Both the position numbers and the translations under genes were made by a program. A DNA stretch of 64,000 nucleotides, taken from the NCBI GenBank assembly GCA_937991535.1, contig CALKHN010000109.1, positions 199,263 through 263,262 of the forward strand. The letters run 5' to 3'. The notes below the pieces were generated by a model, which saw nothing but the letters and a program-made list of their open reading frames with translations, ran no database searches and was not told the DNA's origin. The number at the start of each line of letters is the position of its first letter. Within the stretch, counting starts at the first letter, position 1. Of this stretch, positions 59,909-64,000 are shown piece by piece. Source of the stretch: an uncultured Sphingobacteriales bacterium. Its GTDB lineage: Bacteria > Bacteroidota > Bacteroidia > Chitinophagales > Chitinophagaceae.

Positions 59909-62226
59909 TAGAATTTAAAATTATAGGATACAGAAGGCATATACTTGAACAGTGCCAGTTGTACAGCTTCCGTTTTACCAGGGTTGTCTTCGCTTTCCCG
60001 GAAGGATATGGTATAGGCATTTTCCCGTCCATAAGCATTGTAGAGACTAAAGCTCAGTTCAGAAGAAAATCTTTTTCTTTGCTTCAATATCCATGTGGCA
60101 CCGAGGTCTAAGCGGTGATACGAAGGCATTCTGTAGCCATTTCTGTTTGTATAATAAAAATAAGTTTGATCATTTACATGATACTTCCCTGCGGGAAAGG
60201 TTACCGCGTTTCCTGTATAATAAATCCAGTTCGCCGATACCGTCCACTTTTTACTGAGCTGATAGGATACTACCAGGGCTACGTCATGCGTTCTGTCCTG
60301 TCGGGCATTGTACCACTTATTGTTATTGATACCATTGATCCTTTTTTCTGTTTTGGACAAAGTATAGCTTAACCAGCCCGTTAATTTCCCGGCTTTCCTC
60401 TTAAACTGTAATTCTATACCATAAGCTCTTCCTTTTCCAAACAAAAGCTGTGTTTCAATGGCATCCGAGTTAATGAATACATTAGCGCCATCGCGGTAAT
60501 CTATCCGGTTCTGCATGGTTTTATAATAGGTCTCTAAGGTTAGTTCGTAATTATTATCCACGAGGTTTTTATAGTATCCAACGGCAAACAAATCAGAAAC
60601 TTCTGGTTTAATGATATTGGTGCTTGCTACCCATTTATCCGTTGGGCTTGAAGTGGTGGAATTGCTGATCAAATGCAGGTTCTGCACATTGCGCACATAA
60701 GATGCTTTTACAGCACTTGTTTCGTTTAACTGGTAGCTGGCGGCAACACGCGGCTCGGGATTAATGTAGGTTTTAATAAATACTCCTTTTGCATAGCTAA
60801 GCGTGTCGGTAACTGATCCTTCCTTATCAATAGTATAAAAGTCGCCTTCACCCAGAATACTAAACGATGTAAGCCGCAACCCATAGGTAAGGTTGATCTT
60901 ATCCGTTGCCTTCCAGGTATTCGTAAAGTACAATGCATTTTCCCATGAGTATCTTTTTTGAAGCAGGGATAAATTAATGCTGGAACCACTCGAACTGGGT
61001 CTTACCTCTCCCGGCCGGATGGTATGATGAACGGAATTAAATCCGAAGCGAATATTGTTTTTGCTATTGATATACCATTGAAATTCCTGCTTAAGATTCA
61101 GGTCGCGGATCTGGGAGAAGATATCGAACTCATTGGCGCCGCTCCGGATGGATATATTATAATTGTAATTGCTGAAAATGAAAGAAGTGTTGGAAAATAA
61201 TTTGCTGCTGAATATATGGTTCCAGCGCAAGGTACCGGTTGCATTTCCCCAATCCAGCCCAAAGGTTTGCCCGGCGGCCAGCACATCTTTGCCAAAGTAG
61301 CCCGAAAGGTACAGCCTGTCTTTATCGCCGATATTATAGTTGAGTTTGGCGTTCAGGTCATAAAAATACAGCGTATTGTTTCTTAATGACGAGTCGTTGG
61401 ACAATTTTAAAAACATATCCGCGTATGTTCTTCTTCCGGTGATCAAAAAAGAAGATTTGTCTTTTTGAATGGGTCCTTCCACGTTCAGTTTTGCGGATAT
61501 GAGCCCTATTCCACCACTTACGTTATAGTCCTGGTTATTGCCGTCATTCATTTTAATATCCAGCACGGAAGACAATCTTCCCCCGTATTGCGCGGGCATA
61601 CCGCCTTTATACACCGTTACATCTTTAATGGCATCGGAGTTAAAAGTGGAAAAAAAACCCAGCAGGTGCGATGCATTGTATACTGTTGCTTCATCCAACA
61701 GGATAAGATTCTGATCGGCAGCACCCCCTCTTACAAAAAACCCACTGTTGCCTTCACCCGCCGCCTTAATACCTGGTAATAGTTGCACCGTTTTCAGCAC
61801 ATCCCTTTCGCCAAACAACACGGGAATATTCCTGATCTCTTTTGTGGTTAGCCTTTCAATGCCCATTTGCGGACTGCTAAGGCTGCGGTTTTTAGATGTA
61901 GCCGTAATCGTTATGTTATCCAGCATTTTGGGTTCTTCTTCCAATGCAATGTTCAGCGTTATGTCTTTACCCAATTCAATACTTTGGGTATGTATAAGCA
62001 TACCAACCGCAGATACCTGAAATGTATATTTCCCTGCAGGAACTGAAATGGAATAGAACCCGTAATCATTGCTGAAGGTTCCGGCATCGCCGGCTTTAAT
62101 GCTGGCTCCAATGATTGTTTCGCCGGTTCTTTGCACACGCACCGTTCCGCTGATCGTAAATTTTTCCTGGCTATAGCCCTGCATACAGGTAAGTAGGGCC
62201 AATACCACTAACAATAACTTGTTCAT
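59908..62226 (-). CDS. TonB-dependent outer-membrane receptor with N-terminal CarboxypepD-like domain
   Basis: The 772-residue protein has a signal peptide (MNKLLLVVLALLTCMQGYS) and a carboxypeptidase-regulatory-like domain (FTISGTVRVQRTGETIIGAS), as in Bacteroidota receptors. The plug domain is at about 120-235 (QLLPGIKAAGEGNSGFFVRG, GGMPAQYGGRLSSVLDIKM), followed by a 22-strand-type beta barrel ending in VSYNFKF with a terminal Phe. It imports a large substrate using the proton motive force. The partner is the DUF4249 lipoprotein gene just downstream, and no SusD is present. The ligand is unknown. Confidence 0.93.
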   Translation of the reverse strand: MNKLLLVVLALLTCMQGYSQEKFTISGTVRVQRTGETIIGASIKAGDAGTFSNDYGFYSISVPAGKYTFQVSAVGMLIHTQSIELGKDITLNIALEEEPKMLDNITITATSKNRSLSSPQMGIERLTTKEIRNIPVLFGERDVLKTVQLLPGIKAAGEGNSGFFVRGGAADQNLILLDEATVYNASHLLGFFSTFNSDAIKDVTVYKGGMPAQYGGRLSSVLDIKMNDGNNQDYNVSGGIGLISAKLNVEGPIQKDKSSFLITGRRTYADMFLKLSNDSSLRNNTLYFYDLNAKLNYNIGDKDRLYLSGYFGKDVLAAGQTFGLDWGNATGTLRWNHIFSSKLFSNTSFIFSNYNYNISIRSGANEFDIFSQIRDLNLKQEFQWYINSKNNIRFGFNSVHHTIRPGEVRPSSSGSSINLSLLQKRYSWENALYFTNTWKATDKINLTYGLRLTSFSILGEGDFYTIDKEGSVTDTLSYAKGVFIKTYINPEPRVAASYQLNETSAVKASYVRNVQNLHLISNSTTSSPTDKWVASTNIIKPEVSDLFAVGYYKNLVDNNYELTLETYYKTMQNRIDYRDGANVFINSDAIETQLLFGKGRAYGIELQFKRKAGKLTGWLSYTLSKTEKRINGINNNKWYNARQDRTHDVALVVSYQLSKKWTVSANWIYYTGNAVTFPAGKYHVNDQTYFYYTNRNGYRMPSYHRLDLGATWILKQRKRFSSELSFSLYNAYGRENAYTISFRESEDNPGKTEAVQLALFKYMPSVSYNFKF

Positions 62227-62530
62227 TAGCTTTAGTTTGATGTTACGCTTTTATGGTTTGCTGTTATGCAATCGCGGGACCTGGTTTGCTGGCAGCAGCG
62301 GTACAAACACCCCCACATTTTCCCCAAAAGCGCGGCGAAGATACAGGTCAAACAAACAGTACCCCATCTGCAACCGTGCCGTTCGTCACAATTAAATAAA
62401 GTATAACAATGAGGGTTATGCATTCCTGACATGGTTTCCCCGGTTTCAAACATCATCTTGACAAAAACCTCACCAAAGGGAAATCAAATTATCGTGTTGC
62501 CGGAAAAACAAACAGTGCGGATGCCACAAA

Positions 62531-63655
62531 ATGAGAAAGTTGCGGAACACAGTGGTGAAATACGAGGTTGGTCCCGAAAAAATGGAAGCAATAAAAAAAG
62601 ATTCGCTTGCCATAGCAAACGGAACACTTAATGTAGAGGGAGGCACTATGAAAACGCCGGGGTTCTTGCGATGCACAGTCACAGCAATGGTAAATGGAAA
62701 AGCATACAGGGGATTGGCGACAGCTGCTTTCAATCCGATGCAAATAGAGCCAACGGTTGAAAACCCGTCAGACTTTAACAGCTACTGGAACAATGCAAAA
62801 GCAGAGCTGGCAGCAATACCCGTAGATGCAAGAATGACCCTGCTGCCCGAACGATGCACTGAAAACGTGAACGTATATCATGTTAATCTTCAAAATTACA
62901 AGGTTGGTACAAGGCTGTATGGTATTTTATGTGTGCCAAAAAAAGAGGGAAAATACCCGGCATTGCTGCAGGTACCCGGCGCAGGTATACGTCCTTATTC
63001 AGGCGATATTGCCAATGCGGAAAAAGGGGTGATTACTTTCCAGATCGGGATACATGGTATACCTGTTGATATGGATGCTTCTGTATACAATAACCTTGCA
63101 GCAGGCGCGCTTGCTAACTATTGGAATATTAACTTAGATGATAAGGACAGATACTATTACAAAAGGGTCTATGTGGGCTGTGTGCGTGCCAATGATTTTT
63201 TAACCAGTCTGCCGCAATATGATGGAAAAAATCTTGGTGTCATTGGCGGTAGCCAGGGTGGCGCTTTATCTATTGTAACTGCAGCGCTTGACTCCAGGGT
63301 GAAATTTTTAGCCTCGTATTATCCTGCCCTTTCCGATGTTACCGGCTACCTGAAAGGCCGTGCCGGCGGTTGGCCGCATTTATTCGCCAAAAATAATCTT
63401 TCCTTCAACAACACCAAAGAGAAGATCAATACTGCCGGATATTATGATGTAGTGAACTTTGCAAGACAATTAAAAGTACCCGGAATATATACCCTGGGTT
63501 TTAATGATGAAACCTGCCCGCCTACTTCTATGTTTGCTGCTTATAATGTAATTGGTGCACCAAAAGAATTGTTTATCGTTCCTGAAACGGGGCACTGGAC
63601 TTTCCCCGAACAGCGGGAGAAACTGAATGCGTGGATCATTAATAAACTGGAATAA
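62531..63655 (+). CDS. acetylxylan esterase-family alpha/beta hydrolase, apparently 5'-truncated by a frameshift
   Basis: The 374-residue alpha/beta hydrolase has LLQVPGAGIRPYSGD (oxyanion loop), the nucleophile elbow GVIGGSQGGALSIVTA, the acid GFNDETCPP and the His in ETGHWTFP, so the catalytic part is intact. The N-terminus lacks the expected signal peptide: it starts MRKLRNTVVKYEVGPEKM inside a beta domain. The other frame (62431-62548) reads VRMPQNEKV and would join the same domain after a 1-2 nt shift near 62545. The gene therefore looks damaged at its 5' end, through either decay or a sequencing error. Confidence 0.75.
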   Translation: MRKLRNTVVKYEVGPEKMEAIKKDSLAIANGTLNVEGGTMKTPGFLRCTVTAMVNGKAYRGLATAAFNPMQIEPTVENPSDFNSYWNNAKAELAAIPVDARMTLLPERCTENVNVYHVNLQNYKVGTRLYGILCVPKKEGKYPALLQVPGAGIRPYSGDIANAEKGVITFQIGIHGIPVDMDASVYNNLAAGALANYWNINLDDKDRYYYKRVYVGCVRANDFLTSLPQYDGKNLGVIGGSQGGALSIVTAALDSRVKFLASYYPALSDVTGYLKGRAGGWPHLFAKNNLSFNNTKEKINTAGYYDVVNFARQLKVPGIYTLGFNDETCPPTSMFAAYNVIGAPKELFIVPETGHWTFPEQREKLNAWIINKLE

Positions 63656-63754
63656 AAACTATTCGCTGCAACGGTAACTTCGTTAATCAATCTTTTTTTC
63701 GCGTTCATATTTTCATCGGTTAAGGAAAGTGGAACTTGTTCAGGCAGGTACACA

Positions 63755-63790
63755 AAAAACCCAACCAGTAAACTGATCGGGTTCAATAAA
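63755..63790 (-). terminator. intrinsic terminator after 5S-like unit 1
   Basis: On the minus strand AACCCGATCAG-TTTA-CTGGTTGGGTTTTTT forms a hairpin with mismatches followed by six Ts, right after the 5S-like 3' end. An equivalent, better-paired copy follows unit 2. Confidence 0.75.
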
Positions 63791-63793
63791 TAT

Positions 63794-63900
63794 GGCGCCT
63801 ACCTACTCTCCCACATTGTATTGCAGTACCATCGGCCATGGGGGGCTTATCCGCCGCGGCGGATCGGTATGGGAAGTGGAAATTGTCTTTACATTGACAT
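63794..63900 (-). rRNA. 5S rRNA-like unit 1 (3' two-thirds recognisable)
   Basis: The minus strand carries the 5S core GCCGATGGTACTGCAATAC, then GTGGGAGAGTAGGTAGG and a GCGCC end, plus the upstream CTTCCCATACCGAT. The conserved loop-C segment GAAGTTAAG is replaced by a perfect 16-bp palindrome (63849-63864, ATCCGCCG/CGGCGGAT). The 5' ~35 nt (TGTCAATGTAAAGACAATTTCC) do not match a normal 5' strand and cannot pair with the GGTAGGCGCC end. Thus it may be a damaged 5S copy. Confidence 0.6.
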
Positions 63901-63938
63901 AAAAAAACCCGACCAGTAAACTGATCGGGCTCAATAAA
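63901..63938 (-). terminator. intrinsic terminator after 5S-like unit 2
   Basis: Minus strand GCCCGATCAG-TTTA-CTGGTCGGGTTTTTTT: a strong stem of nine pairs (one G-T) with seven Ts. It follows the 3' end of unit 2 at 63942 by a few bases. Confidence 0.8.
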
Positions 63939-63941
63939 TAT

Positions 63942-64000
63942 GGCACCTACCTACTCTCCCACATTGTATTGCAGTACCATCGGCCATGGGGGGCTTATCC
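63942..64000 (-). rRNA. 5S rRNA-like unit 2, 3' part (runs off window)
   Basis: About 59 nt identical to unit 1 except for one base (GGTGCC instead of GGCGCC at the 3' end). It shares the unusual start of the loop-C change (GGATAAGCC) before the window ends. Period between units is 148 bp. The rest, including the 5' strand, lies outside the window. Confidence 0.65.

Overview
The window looks like the chromosome of a Bacteroidota bacterium, most likely family Chitinophagaceae. The evidence is a TonB-dependent receptor paired with a DUF4249 lipoprotein, a fused CcoNO oxidase subunit, a DPE2-type 4-alpha-glucanotransferase with two CBM20 modules, RHS fragments of the family's usual type, and start regions that lack Shine-Dalgarno tracts but often carry a TAnnTTTG -7 element. 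Most genes are on the minus strand.

Layout. 1-2.0 kb: glycerol catabolism (glpK, then the start of an FAD glycerol-3-phosphate dehydrogenase). 2.2-4.6 kb: ruvC, divergent from a flippase-like membrane protein coupled to a DUF3108 protein. 4.9-9.5 kb: a DUF1080 lipoprotein, a 1.1-kb gene-poor gap with decayed sequence and a structured repeat, a D-aminoacylase-like amidohydrolase and an MBL-fold hydrolase. 9.6-16.2 kb: a membrane-anchored MutS-like ATPase with a 52-residue membrane protein, malQ, a dipeptide epimerase and a second DUF1080 protein. 16.6-18.3 kb: pyruvate dehydrogenase E2. 18.5-26.5 kb: a five-gene operon (symporter, Tat-exported TIM-barrel protein, ceramidase-like protein, esterase with SGNH remnant, Tat-exported amidohydrolase), probably for uptake and breakdown of one organic substrate. 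26.6-37.6 kb: housekeeping genes (dnaX, cobalamin adenosyltransferase, ABC ATPase, VWA protein, hpt, LysM glucosaminidase, methyltransferase, CoA-transferase, hldD-like epimerase, proC). 38.0-41.6 kb: an accessory island with an XRE regulator, a ParE/RelE-type toxin-antitoxin pair and a graveyard of RHS fragments framed by two copies of a roughly 200-bp repeat. 41.8-51.0 kb: a complete cbb3 oxidase locus (ccoI, ccoS, ccoNO, ccoQ-like, ccoP, ccoG, ccoH, a TauE/SafE protein). 51.1-54.3 kb: aroQ, carA and a sulfatase. 54.4-58.3 kb: the end of the ribosomal operon (infA, rpmJ, rpsM, rpsK, rpsD, rpoA, rplQ). 59.1-62.2 kb: a TonB receptor with its DUF4249 partner. 62.5 kb to the end: a 5'-damaged acetylxylan esterase-like gene and two tandem 5S-rRNA-like units, each with a terminator.

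The most interesting non-coding signals are three. First, two Fnr/FixK-like palindromes lie at exactly the same spacing (55 nt centre to centre) from matching -7 elements in front of ccoI and ccoS. Second, two inverted copies of a roughly 100-bp element (6635-6733 and 16380-16485) keep the same 9-bp stem and 11-nt loop although the stem sequences differ completely. Third, word-like low-complexity tails follow many stop codons and mostly read GTGAGAAGTGAGA or GATTTGAAATTTG in the direction of the gene they follow.

All calls come from reading the sequence and from knowledge of the families. No database search was run.
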